Shown: positions 34,772 through 44,172 of the stretch, in pieces
Numbering within the stretch: the stretch's first letter is position 1
How the letters are laid out: every line of letters begins with the position of its first letter
Position numbers and translations under genes: made by a program
NCBI RefSeq assembly: GCF_021462415.1
Contig: NZ_JAKEDS010000001.1
Span: forward strand, 778,273 to 842,272
From: Rhodohalobacter sp. 614A
Lineage (GTDB): Bacteria; Bacteroidota; Rhodothermia; Balneolales; Balneolaceae
Length of the DNA stretch: 64,000 nucleotides
Direction of reading: 5' to 3'
Notes under the pieces: generated by a model
What the model was told of the DNA's origin: nothing
What the model saw: only the letters and a program-made list of their open reading frames with translations
Database searches by the model: none

Positions 34772-35175
34772 GTCTCTGAATACCTTTCAATAAAATCTCG
34801 TGCCTTTACAATCTCCAGGATTTCGCCCGTGTCAGAATCCGTAATCTGCACCTGGAACAGGCTGATGATTGCCTGGTCGTTCAAACAATCTAATGTTTCG
34901 GGAATGGTTTCGCACTCTTCGGTTTCACTTACCAAATCATTCACGCCCTGAACCACATACTTCACATTTTGCTTTTTCTGTTTGGGAGTTTCTTTCTCCG
35001 GGGGATTAAAATACTCGCGGATTGCTTCTTCCGTCACAAACCACTGAACCCCTAATTTTCGTCCACGGATTCGTCCTTCCCGCAGGTACGCCCGCAGAGT
35101 CATTTTACTGATGCCCAGCCGTTCGTGCAGATCATCAATAGAATAGAGCGTTAAAGAACCAATTTTCTTAGGCAT
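34768..35175 (-). CDS. Excisionase/MerR-like helix-turn-helix protein
   Basis: 135 residues. Residues about 8-55 are a winged HTH of the excisionase/HTH_17 type: YSIDDLHERLGISKMTLRAY followed by LREGRIRGRKLGVQWFVTEEAI. A Pro/Lys-rich linker (NPPEKETPKQKKQN) leads to an acidic C-terminal domain (about 75-135) I do not recognise; it contains TDSDTGEILEIVKARDFI. First gene of a two-gene overlapping operon with the 96-residue protein. Likely a local DNA-binding regulator. The upstream region to 35497 is AT-rich. Confidence 0.8.
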   Translation of the reverse strand: MPKKIGSLTLYSIDDLHERLGISKMTLRAYLREGRIRGRKLGVQWFVTEEAIREYFNPPEKETPKQKKQNVKYVVQGVNDLVSETEECETIPETLDCLNDQAIISLFQVQITDSDTGEILEIVKARDFIERYSET

Positions 35176-35497
35176 TTGTAAATTTATTACCTGTTATTAC
35201 TTATCATTAGTTATAGAAAGAAGAATAATAAAATTAGATTAGTAACCATTGTCAAGCCGTTATGAATTTCATTTGGAGCGAATACCCTTAACCCTTTATA
35301 TTGATAGTAATTGATCGAAACGAAAAGCCCACCTGCGATCAAATTTCTCCCATTCTTTACTGCCCAAACGGAATAATTCTAATCCATTTTCTAAAAGTTT
35401 TTCACTGATTTTATTTTCTACAGAATAAAAAAACGCTGACCAGATACTCCAATACTGAAGTTTCTGACCAGCGCTGTTTTGGGTCTTAGCAGAAAAT
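35176..35497. other. AT-rich intergenic region with a start-less open frame
   Basis: This spacer lies between the RND gene's stop and the HTH gene. On the minus strand, 35296-35513 is free of stops for about 72 codons and reads like protein (for example WSAFFYSVENKISEKLLENG and GSKEWEKFDRRWAFRFDQLL), yet it has no ATG or GTG and overlaps the end of the RND gene in another frame. It may be a gene remnant or chance. A direct repeat CTGACCAG occurs twice around 35432-35475. No promoter was placed. Confidence 0.3.
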
Positions 35498-38400
35498 CTA
35501 TGTGGGTTGCGTAGCTACATTCTGTGATGATTTTGCCCATTCGGCTCGTTTCTCTGCCACGAATACCTTCACTTTGTTGGCTGAGATGTATACCACAGGA
35601 ATGAGAATAAGTGTAATCAGTGTAGAGGCAGTTAATCCACCAATTACAACGCGGGCAAGTGATGCCTGGATCTCGCCGCCGGCGCCCCATCCGAATGAGA
35701 GTGGAAGCAGGCCGAGAACCGTTGTTAATGTCGTCATAAGAATCGGACGCAACCTGAGTCTTCCGGATTCTATCACAGCTTCCAGAACACCCATATTTTT
35801 ATCTCTTCGCATCAGGTTAATGTAATCTACAAGTACAATGGCGTTATTTACCACAATCCCCACAAGCATGATGATTCCCATAATACTCTGCATGTTAAAG
35901 GTTGTGCCGGTCAGCAACATAGTTGGGATAATACCGACAATGGCCACGGGTACGGCAAACATCACAATCAACGGATCAAGATAACGCTCGAACTGAGCAG
36001 CCATCACCATGTAAATGAGAACCAGTGCCATGATAATGGATACGGTGAAATCACGAGCTGCTTTTTGCTGCTCCTCATATTCCCCACCGTAAACAATGGA
36101 AAATCCTGATGGAAGCGACAGATCCGAAAGTTCTGCTTGTATCTTTTGAACAGCTTCACCCAACGGCACTCCGCTTTCAAGATTTGCCGTAATGTATGTC
36201 ACACGCTGGCCATTAATTCGGTTAATACTAACCGGCCCTTCGGAAGATCCCTGGTCAATAACTGTAGAAATCGGAATGGTTTGTCCGCCCGCGGTTCGCA
36301 CCGATATATTTTCCACATCAATGGTACTCATTCGGTCGGATTCCTGCAGGCGAACGGTAATTGGAAACTCCTCGCCGCCTTCACGAAAAACACCTGCCCG
36401 AACGCCGCCAACATTTGCCTGCACAGCCTGTGCAACTTCGCGCGCCGTAAGACCGAGTTCAGATATTTTTTCGCGGTCGAAAATAATGTTTTGTTCGGGA
36501 CGACCCTCTTCCCGGTCAGATCGAACACCCCGCACTTCAGGAATGCGCTCCATACGTTCACGTATTTCATCGGAAAGTTCAGTAGCTATATCTATATCAT
36601 AGCCACGAAGTTCAAGTTGAACGGCCGCTTCACCGCCAGATCCAAAAATCCGCCGTAAAATCCATAAACCGGATTGAGCCTGAACACGGAAAAATCCACC
36701 GGGAATACTTCCTTCAATATTTTCCCGAATGTGGTCGGCGAGTTCATAAGAGTTGACGGTTCTTTCAGATTCATCGACCAGCGCCAATTCCACTTCGGCA
36801 TTTCCATTTCGAACCTCCGTAGATACAAATTGAACCTGATCCATCGGGGTAATTGCAATTACTTTCTGCTTCAATTCCTCGAGATATCGGTTTGCCACGG
36901 CAATATTCATCCCGTCTTCCATATAAAACTCTATGCTGATCTCGTCCGCTTCTGTTTGAGGAGCCAATTCAGCATCCACGAGGCCCGCACCAAAAACAGA
37001 TGCAATGATTAACACTATTGAAATCCCAAAAACCAAATATTTTCTCTCAATCGCTTTTCTGAGAAAATCACTGTATCGGTTTTCAGCATTTTCAAAGAAC
37101 TCCTGGAATCTTCCCTTTTTTGATGATTCCAATTCTGAGTCCGGCTTCACACTCATAAACTTGCTGGCGAGCATGGGTACCAACGTCAACGCCACGAGAA
37201 GAGAACAGAAAAGTGCAAACACAACAACCAAGGCAAGTTCCTGGAAAAGCGTTCCGGTAATGGTCTGCATAAACACAACCGGCAAGAAAATTACAGAAGT
37301 AGTAACCGTTGAAGCGATAATTGCGCCGGATACTTCCTGCGTTCCAACCAACGAACTTTCATCAAGTGATTTCCCATTCGTCCTAAGCCGGACAATGTTT
37401 TCCAGCACCACAATTGCGTTATCTACAATGAGGCCGACGCCAAGCGCCAACCCTCCGAAACTCATCTGATTTAGAGTTAACCCAGTAAAGTAAAGCAGGC
37501 CAAATGTAGCAATGATAGATACAGGAATAGCCAAAGAAATAATAAAAGTGGTTGAACCATTTCTTAAAAAGAGATAGAGAATGAAGATAGCGAGAATAGC
37601 TCCCCAAATTGCAGATTGCTGCACATTATCAATAGAGTTTTGTATAAAATCACTTTGATCGGTTACAACCAATAGCTCAACATCATCTCGCTGGCTGTTA
37701 ATTTGCTCCACTTGATCGCGAATTTGTCTGGCTACTTCCACCGTATTCGAGCCGGTCTGTTTTCGAATCCCCATCCGAATCATCGGCTTGTCGTTTACAT
37801 TCACCACCCGATTCAAATCCTCGTAGGCATCTTCTACTGTAGCCACATCATGAACCCGAACCGGTTTACCATCAATCCGGGTAATAATGGTTTCAGAGAT
37901 CTGCGATATGGATGTATATTCTCCAAGTGTTCGAATATACACATCGGTAATTCCGCTTTTTACATTTCCACCCGGAAGTGTCGTATTTTCAGCAACAATA
38001 GCATTTTGAACATCAGCGGCGGTTAAACCGCTGGCCATTAATCGATCTCTTTTTAGATTTACCCGAATCTCCCGATGCACCCCCCCCCAAACATCAATCG
38101 CTCCAACACCGGGAATTTGTTCAAACCGTTTAGAAATATCCCTTTCCAGAACCCTCGTCAATTCATCCAAAGGGCGGGTTGATTGCGCACCTAAGATAAC
38201 AATGGGGAAATCGTTAGGATCGTATTTGCGAACTTGTGGTGGTTCTGCTTCCTCCGGCAAATTATCTCGAACACGATCTAACGCGGCACGCACATCATTT
38301 GCAGCTTCATCAAGGTTTGTATTCTGAGAAAATTCAAGAGAAACCCTGCTTTGCCCCTCTTCCGACTGCGAAGTAATCTCTTCGACATTTGCCACACCAC

Positions 38401-38614
38401 TCAGTGCATTCTCAATCTGATCGGTGACAATTGTTTCAATTTCTTCAGGTCCTACATTTTGATAATCTACAGAGACAGATAACCTTGGATATTCAATTGG
38501 CGGCAGAAGGTCAACCGGCAAATACCTGAATCCGGCAATACCCAAAACAATAACGATGAGATAAACCATCGTAATCGCTATTGGGCGGTGTATGGAGGTT
38601 TTTGTGATTGGCAT
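35498..38614 (-). CDS. RND-family multidrug efflux permease (HAE1/AcrB type)
   Basis: 1038 residues, the normal length. Twelve membrane helices in two halves with two large periplasmic loops. Family signs: N-terminal HRPIAITMVYLIVIVLGIAGFRYLP, VSVDYQNVGPEEIE, and the helix-4 segment LALGVGLIVDNAIVVLENIV, where a single Asp is followed by Asn rather than the Asp-Asp of AcrB. It exports hydrophobic compounds from periplasm or inner leaflet using the proton gradient. The adaptor gene lies 12 bases upstream in the same operon; no TolC-type gene is in the window, so an outer-membrane channel must be encoded elsewhere. Confidence 0.95.
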   Translation of the reverse strand: MPITKTSIHRPIAITMVYLIVIVLGIAGFRYLPVDLLPPIEYPRLSVSVDYQNVGPEEIETIVTDQIENALSGVANVEEITSQSEEGQSRVSLEFSQNTNLDEAANDVRAALDRVRDNLPEEAEPPQVRKYDPNDFPIVILGAQSTRPLDELTRVLERDISKRFEQIPGVGAIDVWGGVHREIRVNLKRDRLMASGLTAADVQNAIVAENTTLPGGNVKSGITDVYIRTLGEYTSISQISETIITRIDGKPVRVHDVATVEDAYEDLNRVVNVNDKPMIRMGIRKQTGSNTVEVARQIRDQVEQINSQRDDVELLVVTDQSDFIQNSIDNVQQSAIWGAILAIFILYLFLRNGSTTFIISLAIPVSIIATFGLLYFTGLTLNQMSFGGLALGVGLIVDNAIVVLENIVRLRTNGKSLDESSLVGTQEVSGAIIASTVTTSVIFLPVVFMQTITGTLFQELALVVVFALFCSLLVALTLVPMLASKFMSVKPDSELESSKKGRFQEFFENAENRYSDFLRKAIERKYLVFGISIVLIIASVFGAGLVDAELAPQTEADEISIEFYMEDGMNIAVANRYLEELKQKVIAITPMDQVQFVSTEVRNGNAEVELALVDESERTVNSYELADHIRENIEGSIPGGFFRVQAQSGLWILRRIFGSGGEAAVQLELRGYDIDIATELSDEIRERMERIPEVRGVRSDREEGRPEQNIIFDREKISELGLTAREVAQAVQANVGGVRAGVFREGGEEFPITVRLQESDRMSTIDVENISVRTAGGQTIPISTVIDQGSSEGPVSINRINGQRVTYITANLESGVPLGEAVQKIQAELSDLSLPSGFSIVYGGEYEEQQKAARDFTVSIIMALVLIYMVMAAQFERYLDPLIVMFAVPVAIVGIIPTMLLTGTTFNMQSIMGIIMLVGIVVNNAIVLVDYINLMRRDKNMGVLEAVIESGRLRLRPILMTTLTTVLGLLPLSFGWGAGGEIQASLARVVIGGLTASTLITLILIPVVYISANKVKVFVAEKRAEWAKSSQNVATQPT

Positions 38615-38626
38615 TATTCTATCCTG

Positions 38627-39934
38627 TTAAAGTTGTGAACTGGTTGAGGATTGGGTTGTTTCAACTACTCCGGTATTCATAATATCTTCGAGGAGATCTT
38701 CCGGGCGCAGTTGTTGCATTTCCATAATATTGTTCCAGGTTGTAGGACGAACGCGTGCCTGGCCACTGTTGTCCCGTTCAAGCAAATTGTGACCCACCGT
38801 TACCACCCACTGGCCACTTCTGATACCTGTAACACCAGCCGCTTCACGCCCCTGGGCAATGACTTCAATCGGCACAAATTCTACATCTGTTGGGTTGCTG
38901 AGATTCGCTTCTGAGCCATCTTCCGGTTGCTCCATCAGCTCGGATTCGATACCGAAACTTGGCGCTATATATACACCTGATACTCCAGTCTGTGGATTTC
39001 TGTGAATAGAACTAAGCGGAATAATTGTGGCTTGTTCACTTTCGCCGTACAGAACATCTACAGTTACAAACATTCCCGGCATTAACACATTGCCTTCATT
39101 CCTGATATCAATTTCCGCTTCTGTACTGAAATTCCCTGCTCCCAAAAAAGGAGATATCCGTGAAATTTCTGCTGTTAACACCGTATCAGCTAAATTTTCG
39201 GAGAAGATCCGCACCGATTGTTCCGTGCCAATATAACTCAGCATTCGTTCGGTCAGATTGATGGTAATTTTCGATTCGCTTAAGTCACCAATCGTAAAAA
39301 GCCGTGTACTTGAATTGACCTGCATCCCGATTTCTGCATTTCTTTGGCCCACAGTACCGCTAACAGGCGCTAAAATTTGAGTTTGATCAAGCGCATCTCT
39401 TTGCTCTTCCAGACTGGCGCGGGCCTGTTCCACACGGGCTTGTGCCAACTCATGGCTTGCTTCAGCAGATTGCAATTGAGCTTCCGACTGTTCAAGTTCA
39501 AGGTCGCTGGTTAAATCCTGCTGTGCCAAAATACGAATACGTTTCAATTCAGCCTCTACCTCTCCCAAAGCGGCCTGTGCCTGCTTTTCCTGGGCAATAC
39601 TGATTCTCAAATTGGCTTCAGCCTGGCGTAAACGCTCGCGGTATTCGCCATCGCGCAGTTGCACCAAAACATCTCCCTGATTTACCCGGTCACCATTTTG
39701 CACATAAACCGTTTCAATCGGGGCAGAAATCTCCGGGTAAATATCTACCTGGTTGGCAGCCCGCACAATTCCGTTAAGTCTCTCTTCTAAAGGCAGCGAT
39801 CCGAACTGAGCCTGTACAGCTTCAACCGCAGGAAGTACCCGGCTGAATTCATCTTCACCTCCTTCTTCAGAACCACACCCCTGTAACAGAAGCAAAAGAA
39901 ATGCTGTAATCGTTATGTATGATAGAACTTTCAT
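38627..39934 (-). CDS. RND efflux periplasmic adaptor (membrane fusion) lipoprotein
   Basis: 435 residues. Lipoprotein signal with the cysteine in LLLLLQGCGSEEG (near residue 20). Then the lipoyl half-motif (YPEISAPIETVYVQNGDRVN), a long alpha-helical hairpin rich in Gln/Glu/Ala (about 105-180), the second half-lipoyl ILAPVSGTVGQRNAEIG, and beta-barrel and membrane-proximal domains. It bridges the permease encoded 12 bases downstream to an outer-membrane channel. First gene of the operon; the upstream spacer (39935-40106) is AT-rich and divergent from the YdjM-type gene. Confidence 0.94.
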   Translation of the reverse strand: MKVLSYITITAFLLLLLQGCGSEEGGEDEFSRVLPAVEAVQAQFGSLPLEERLNGIVRAANQVDIYPEISAPIETVYVQNGDRVNQGDVLVQLRDGEYRERLRQAEANLRISIAQEKQAQAALGEVEAELKRIRILAQQDLTSDLELEQSEAQLQSAEASHELAQARVEQARASLEEQRDALDQTQILAPVSGTVGQRNAEIGMQVNSSTRLFTIGDLSESKITINLTERMLSYIGTEQSVRIFSENLADTVLTAEISRISPFLGAGNFSTEAEIDIRNEGNVLMPGMFVTVDVLYGESEQATIIPLSSIHRNPQTGVSGVYIAPSFGIESELMEQPEDGSEANLSNPTDVEFVPIEVIAQGREAAGVTGIRSGQWVVTVGHNLLERDNSGQARVRPTTWNNIMEMQQLRPEDLLEDIMNTGVVETTQSSTSSQL

Positions 39935-40106
39935 AATTTCATTATTATTAATTGAAACAATAGAATAACATTATTTCTTAATATTCATTCACTTCTGATT
40001 GTTAAAAGGTTTAAAAATATTTTATTGATTTTTTCAGGGATTTCCTTCAAAATATCCCTTTTTCCCGAACCAGTAATTTTCTAAATCTACAGATCGATTT
40101 CTCCGG

Positions 40107-41129
40107 ATGGATTCAATTACTCAAATAGCTCTTGGAGCAGCCATAGGCGAGTCTGTTCTTGGAAGAAAAATCGGTATCCGGGCAGCCGCATGGGGCGCCC
40201 TTTTGGGAACACTTCCCGATCTTGATGTACTTGCCAATCCGCTTCTTGATAACGTTTCAGAACTCGGCTTTCACAGGAGTTTGACACACTCATTTCTTTT
40301 CTGCTTTTTGGCTTCTCCGTTGTTTGGCTATGCCATCAATTATGTGCAACAAAAATGGGATGTGGGTTGGCGGCGGTGGACCAAACTCGTGTTTCTCGTC
40401 TTTTTCACACATATCCTGCTGGATGTTCAAACCACATACGGCACACAAGTATTTTACCCATTCTCTGACTGGCCGATTACAACGGATTCTATTTTTATCA
40501 TAGATCCTGTTTATACGCTTCTGCTTTTTTTCGGGCTGATTCCCGCTCTTTTTATGGAGTGGTCGTCCCAAAAGCGGATGATACTAAACCGTGGCGGACT
40601 CCTTTTGAGTACATTTTACCTTGTGTGGGCGTTGGGAATCAAGGCCCATGTTCACAGTGTGTACGATGCTTCTTTTGAAAATCAGTACGGCTATTATGAT
40701 CAGATCAAAACCACACCCAACGGGCCAACCACTTTTTTATGGACAGGATACATCATTCGTGAAGATACCGTTTATCAATCCGTATACTCTATTTTTGATG
40801 ATGATACGGATCTTGAATTCCGGGTCATCCCAAGAAATACAAATTTAATTGAGCCATACAAGAATGACCGGGGTGTGGAGACTCTGCTGTGGTTTTCCCG
40901 GGATTATTACAGCGTGGGAGAGAAGGACGGCGTTCTTGTTTTTAACGATCTAAGATTTGGACGCAGTGATTTATGGCTGACAAATAATGAAGAAGCCGAG
41001 TTTGTTTGGCAAAACTATATCCTTCTTGATGATGAAGGAAATGCCGCATCATTTGAACTCGCCACCCCATCTTTCAGCACACGATCTTCTATTCTCTCTC
41101 GTTTTATCGACCGTATAAAAGGTGAGTAA
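40107..41129 (+). CDS. YdjM/PF04307-type membrane-bound metal-dependent hydrolase
   Basis: 340 residues. The N-terminal 180 residues hold the family pattern: MDSITQIALGAAIGE, LGTLPDLDVL with metal-binding Asp residues, GFHRSLTHSFLF with paired His, and FFTHILLDVQTTYG, all between membrane helices. The C-terminal 150 residues form an extra soluble domain of beta character seen in the longer family members. Enzymatic substrate is not known for this family; relatives are LexA-regulated in Enterobacteria. Divergent from the efflux operon and 69 bases upstream of the thioredoxin-like gene. Confidence 0.88.
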   Translation: MDSITQIALGAAIGESVLGRKIGIRAAAWGALLGTLPDLDVLANPLLDNVSELGFHRSLTHSFLFCFLASPLFGYAINYVQQKWDVGWRRWTKLVFLVFFTHILLDVQTTYGTQVFYPFSDWPITTDSIFIIDPVYTLLLFFGLIPALFMEWSSQKRMILNRGGLLLSTFYLVWALGIKAHVHSVYDASFENQYGYYDQIKTTPNGPTTFLWTGYIIREDTVYQSVYSIFDDDTDLEFRVIPRNTNLIEPYKNDRGVETLLWFSRDYYSVGEKDGVLVFNDLRFGRSDLWLTNNEEAEFVWQNYILLDDEGNAASFELATPSFSTRSSILSRFIDRIKGE

Positions 41130-41198
41130 ATCTTTTTATATTTGAACCTCCCTTTGATGAGGGATCTTGTTTAAAAATCCATTTTATCAATCATAACC

Positions 41199-41675
41199 AT
41201 GAACAGAAAAATCATCATCGCCCTGCTGATTGCCGGCTTTATCGGCGTTTATGCGTATTACTCCTTCCAACAGGTTTCTCCGGATGAAATTGAAAATGCC
41301 CCGGAATGGATCCCACTGGAAACAGCTCAAAAACAGGCGTCAGATCAGAACAAGCTCATCATGATTGATATCTATGAAGTGGGTTGCCAATACTGCCGCG
41401 CAATGGAGAGAGAAGTCTATCCGTCACCAAGCGTTCGGGCTGTTTTGGACCGAGATTTTGTCCCCGTAAAAATCAACGGACATTCCGAAAATACGGTAAT
41501 TTATAAAGGAGAAGAGATGACTGAGCAGCAGTTTGCCAGCCAAATGGGAGTAACCGCCTATCCGTTTACAGTGATCATGGATGGCGAAGGTAACGTCATC
41601 GATTCCCGCCGCGGATATATGAACATCGTAAACTTTTCCCGGTTTTTGAGAGATTCGGTTGAAAAGGCTACTTAA
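41199..41675 (+). CDS. Membrane-anchored thioredoxin-like protein
   Basis: 158 residues. One N-terminal membrane helix (IIIALLIAGFIGVYAYYSF), then a thioredoxin fold of the SoxW/thioredoxin_7 kind: KLIMIDIYEVGCQYCRAMER with the redox pair C-Q-Y-C, a FVPVKIN strand and the cis-Pro segment GVTAYPFTVIMD. Predicted to act in the periplasm on thiols or disulfides of exported proteins. It follows the YdjM-type gene by 69 bases and ends before a hairpin terminator, so it may be the last gene of that transcript. Confidence 0.88.
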   Translation: MNRKIIIALLIAGFIGVYAYYSFQQVSPDEIENAPEWIPLETAQKQASDQNKLIMIDIYEVGCQYCRAMEREVYPSPSVRAVLDRDFVPVKINGHSENTVIYKGEEMTEQQFASQMGVTAYPFTVIMDGEGNVIDSRRGYMNIVNFSRFLRDSVEKAT

Positions 41676-41727
41676 ATCATACTGGTAAATATCTGGCTCT
41701 CATATTATAGAATGTGAGTCGCCATGA

Positions 41728-41755
41728 AACTCTGAATCAAATTCAGAAGTTTTTA
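41728..41755 (+). terminator. Terminator after the thioredoxin-like gene
   Basis: Stem AAACTCTGAAT / ATTCAG-A-AGTTT (one bulged A) with loop CAA, followed by TTTT, about 50 bases past the stop at 41675. The core CTGAAT...ATTCAG echoes the hairpin at 34435-34463, so both may belong to one small repeat family. Confidence 0.55.
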
Positions 41756-41942
41756 GAACACCTGTAGTTCGCCCCGCGCTCACCTTTCATCACGTATCTG
41801 ATTAACCGTTTCTGGGAATGTTCTTCTCCTCTCAACCTGTTCTACCATCAGCTACAAAAATAGACTCTCAAATGGCTTTCTTTCTTATATTTATATGTCT
41901 TGAGAAAGATTCTTTAACCAAACACTAAAAATTTATTCGACT

Positions 41943-43997
41943 ATGAATTCAATTTCATCAGTGTTCAGAAAATCGGGGTACCTATCTGTTTTTATTCTAT
42001 TCCTTTTCAGCTTCCAGGCAACGGCTATCGCTCAAAATGTAGTTACGCCACAACACATTGCGAGCATGGAATCCGTATCCAGCACAGTAATTTCCAGTGA
42101 CGGACAACACATCGCATATACCGTAAGCAAACCTGCCGATCCCTATAAAGAAAACGCGGCAAACAGTTTACACTTGTATGTTCTTGAAGTAGAAGAAGGC
42201 ACAACCAAACCCTATTACACATCCGGATCTGTAAGCTCCGTGCAGTTTCGGCCGGGACAAAACACCCTTACATTTCTTACCCAGCGAGAAAATGATGATA
42301 CCCGATCACTTTACGAAATTCCCCTGGATGGAGGAGAGCCTGTAAAACTGTTCAGCTTCAGTCAAAATATTCTCTCTTATTCCTGGCATAACGACGGGAA
42401 CCATATTGCGTTTATGGCCAACGAGCAGAAAGAGAAATCAGCATCGTCGCTTCCCTACGAAGCCGATGTCTACGAAGAAAATCTTGTAAATCGCAGGGGA
42501 TACATTGCCAATGTCGCGGTCAGTGCACAAAGTGCGCGTGATATCGCCGTGGAAGGTTCCATTTATATGATGGAATGGAGCCCCGATGGAAACCGGCTTG
42601 CTGTTTCTGCTGCTCCCACGCCGCATGTGGACGATCAGTACATGAGCCAGAAGATTTTTATAATCAACCCCGATACTCAACAGGTTATTTCCGAAATCAA
42701 CAATGAAGGAAAACTTGGGCAGATTGAATGGAGTCCCAACGGGCAGCGTCTTGCTCTTCTTGCCGCATCGAATATTAATGATCCGATTGATGGGCGAATT
42801 CTGATCGTTTCGGCCAGGGGAGGTGTTCCGCAGATTATCGACAGAAATTACCAGGGAATGTACAATCAAATTAAATGGGTGGAAGAGAATTATATCCATT
42901 TTCTTTCCAGTGAAAGCGCCGCTTCCCGCCTTGGTAAAATTCGCTTTGACGGTGCAGAAAAAATGACGCTTTTCTATTCGGATGAACATGCCATTTCATC
43001 CTTTTCAAAATCCGACACAACCACCTTCTCTTTTGTAGCGAGTTCCCCCAGTCATCCGGGCGAAGTTTTTTATCTACCCAATAGAGAAAATGCAATGCAT
43101 GAACGCATGACTTATCACAATGAATGGCTAAACAGTGTGGAGCTGGGGCGTCAGGAAATGGTTTCGTACCCGTCCAGAGATGGAGAATATACGATTGATG
43201 GAATCCTGATTTATCCTGTTGGATATGCGGAAGGAACTCAGGTTCCGGTAATTACACAGGTTCACGGCGGGCCCGAATCGCATTACGATAACGGCTGGCT
43301 TACAAACTATTCCATGCCGGGACAAGTGGCCGCAGGTAAAGGATACGCCGTATTTTACCCTAATTACCGAGGTAGCACGGGCCGCGGAATTGACTTTGCA
43401 TTCAGCAGTCAGGCCGATCTTGCGGGCGCCGAGTTTGATGATATTGTGGATGGAGTTGATTTCCTGATTGAACAGGGAATTGCCGATCCCGATCGCATTG
43501 GCGTTACCGGCGGCTCATATGGCGGTTACGCCTCTGCCTGGATGAGCACGTACTACTCGCACCGGTTTGCAGCCGCCGTCATGTTTGTTGGAGTAAGCGA
43601 CAATATTTCGAAATGGGGAGAGAGCGATATTCCCGAGGAACTTTACCTGGTTCATGCCCGGAAACGACTTTGGAACGACTGGGACTGGTTTTTGCAACGA
43701 AGCCCAATTTTTCATGTTGAAAATGCACAAACTCCAATCCTCATTATGCACGGCGCTGAAGATCCGCGCGTTCACCCCTCCCAATCACTTGAACTCTATC
43801 GCCATCTGAAAGTACGCAAACCAAACCTTCCGGTTCGGCTTGTTTACTATCCGGGAGAAGGGCACGGTAACAGGCGTGCATCCGCAAAGCTTGATTATTC
43901 CTATCGCATGCTTCAGTGGTTTGATACCTACTTGATGAGCGGCGATGCCACTGCACAAAAACCATCCTGGCAGTCACCGGTTCCTGAAAAAGAATAG
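41943..43997 (+). CDS. Secreted S9-family prolyl oligopeptidase/acylaminoacyl peptidase
   Basis: 684 residues. Signal peptide (about 1-31, ending TAIAQ). Residues about 35-400 form a beta-propeller with WSPDGNRLAVSA- and WSPNGQRLALLA-type blades; residues about 420-684 are the alpha/beta hydrolase domain with HGGPESHY, the nucleophile S525 in GGSYGG, D607 in HGAEDPRVH and H641 in GEGHGNR. It would cleave short peptides after proline or from blocked N-termini in the periplasm or outside. Single gene with its own terminator at 44046. Confidence 0.95.
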   Translation: MNSISSVFRKSGYLSVFILFLFSFQATAIAQNVVTPQHIASMESVSSTVISSDGQHIAYTVSKPADPYKENAANSLHLYVLEVEEGTTKPYYTSGSVSSVQFRPGQNTLTFLTQRENDDTRSLYEIPLDGGEPVKLFSFSQNILSYSWHNDGNHIAFMANEQKEKSASSLPYEADVYEENLVNRRGYIANVAVSAQSARDIAVEGSIYMMEWSPDGNRLAVSAAPTPHVDDQYMSQKIFIINPDTQQVISEINNEGKLGQIEWSPNGQRLALLAASNINDPIDGRILIVSARGGVPQIIDRNYQGMYNQIKWVEENYIHFLSSESAASRLGKIRFDGAEKMTLFYSDEHAISSFSKSDTTTFSFVASSPSHPGEVFYLPNRENAMHERMTYHNEWLNSVELGRQEMVSYPSRDGEYTIDGILIYPVGYAEGTQVPVITQVHGGPESHYDNGWLTNYSMPGQVAAGKGYAVFYPNYRGSTGRGIDFAFSSQADLAGAEFDDIVDGVDFLIEQGIADPDRIGVTGGSYGGYASAWMSTYYSHRFAAAVMFVGVSDNISKWGESDIPEELYLVHARKRLWNDWDWFLQRSPIFHVENAQTPILIMHGAEDPRVHPSQSLELYRHLKVRKPNLPVRLVYYPGEGHGNRRASAKLDYSYRMLQWFDTYLMSGDATAQKPSWQSPVPEKE

Positions 43998-44045
43998 ATT
44001 TTACGATCTCTGCTATTTTTAATTATAAGAGTTATTATTTAATCT

Positions 44046-44078
44046 AATCCCCGTTCTATACGGGGATTTTCTTTTTTC
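44046..44078 (+). terminator. Intrinsic terminator of the S9 peptidase gene
   Basis: Perfect 8-bp stem AATCCCCG (44046-44053) / CGGGGATT (44061-44068), 7-base loop, followed by TTCTTTTTTC. It lies 48 bases past the stop codon at 43997. Confidence 0.88.
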
Positions 44079-44172
44079 ATCTCAACAAATACTTTTTCAT
44101 ACATTTTAAAAATCACAAAAGTGGTTTCTACAGGCTGAAACAAATGTAAAACCCGACTGTTAAACAGTTACT

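Noticed and set aside
35418-35690. 90-codon minus-strand frame across the end of the RND gene
   Set aside because: Mostly a shadow of the RND coding sequence; no independent support.
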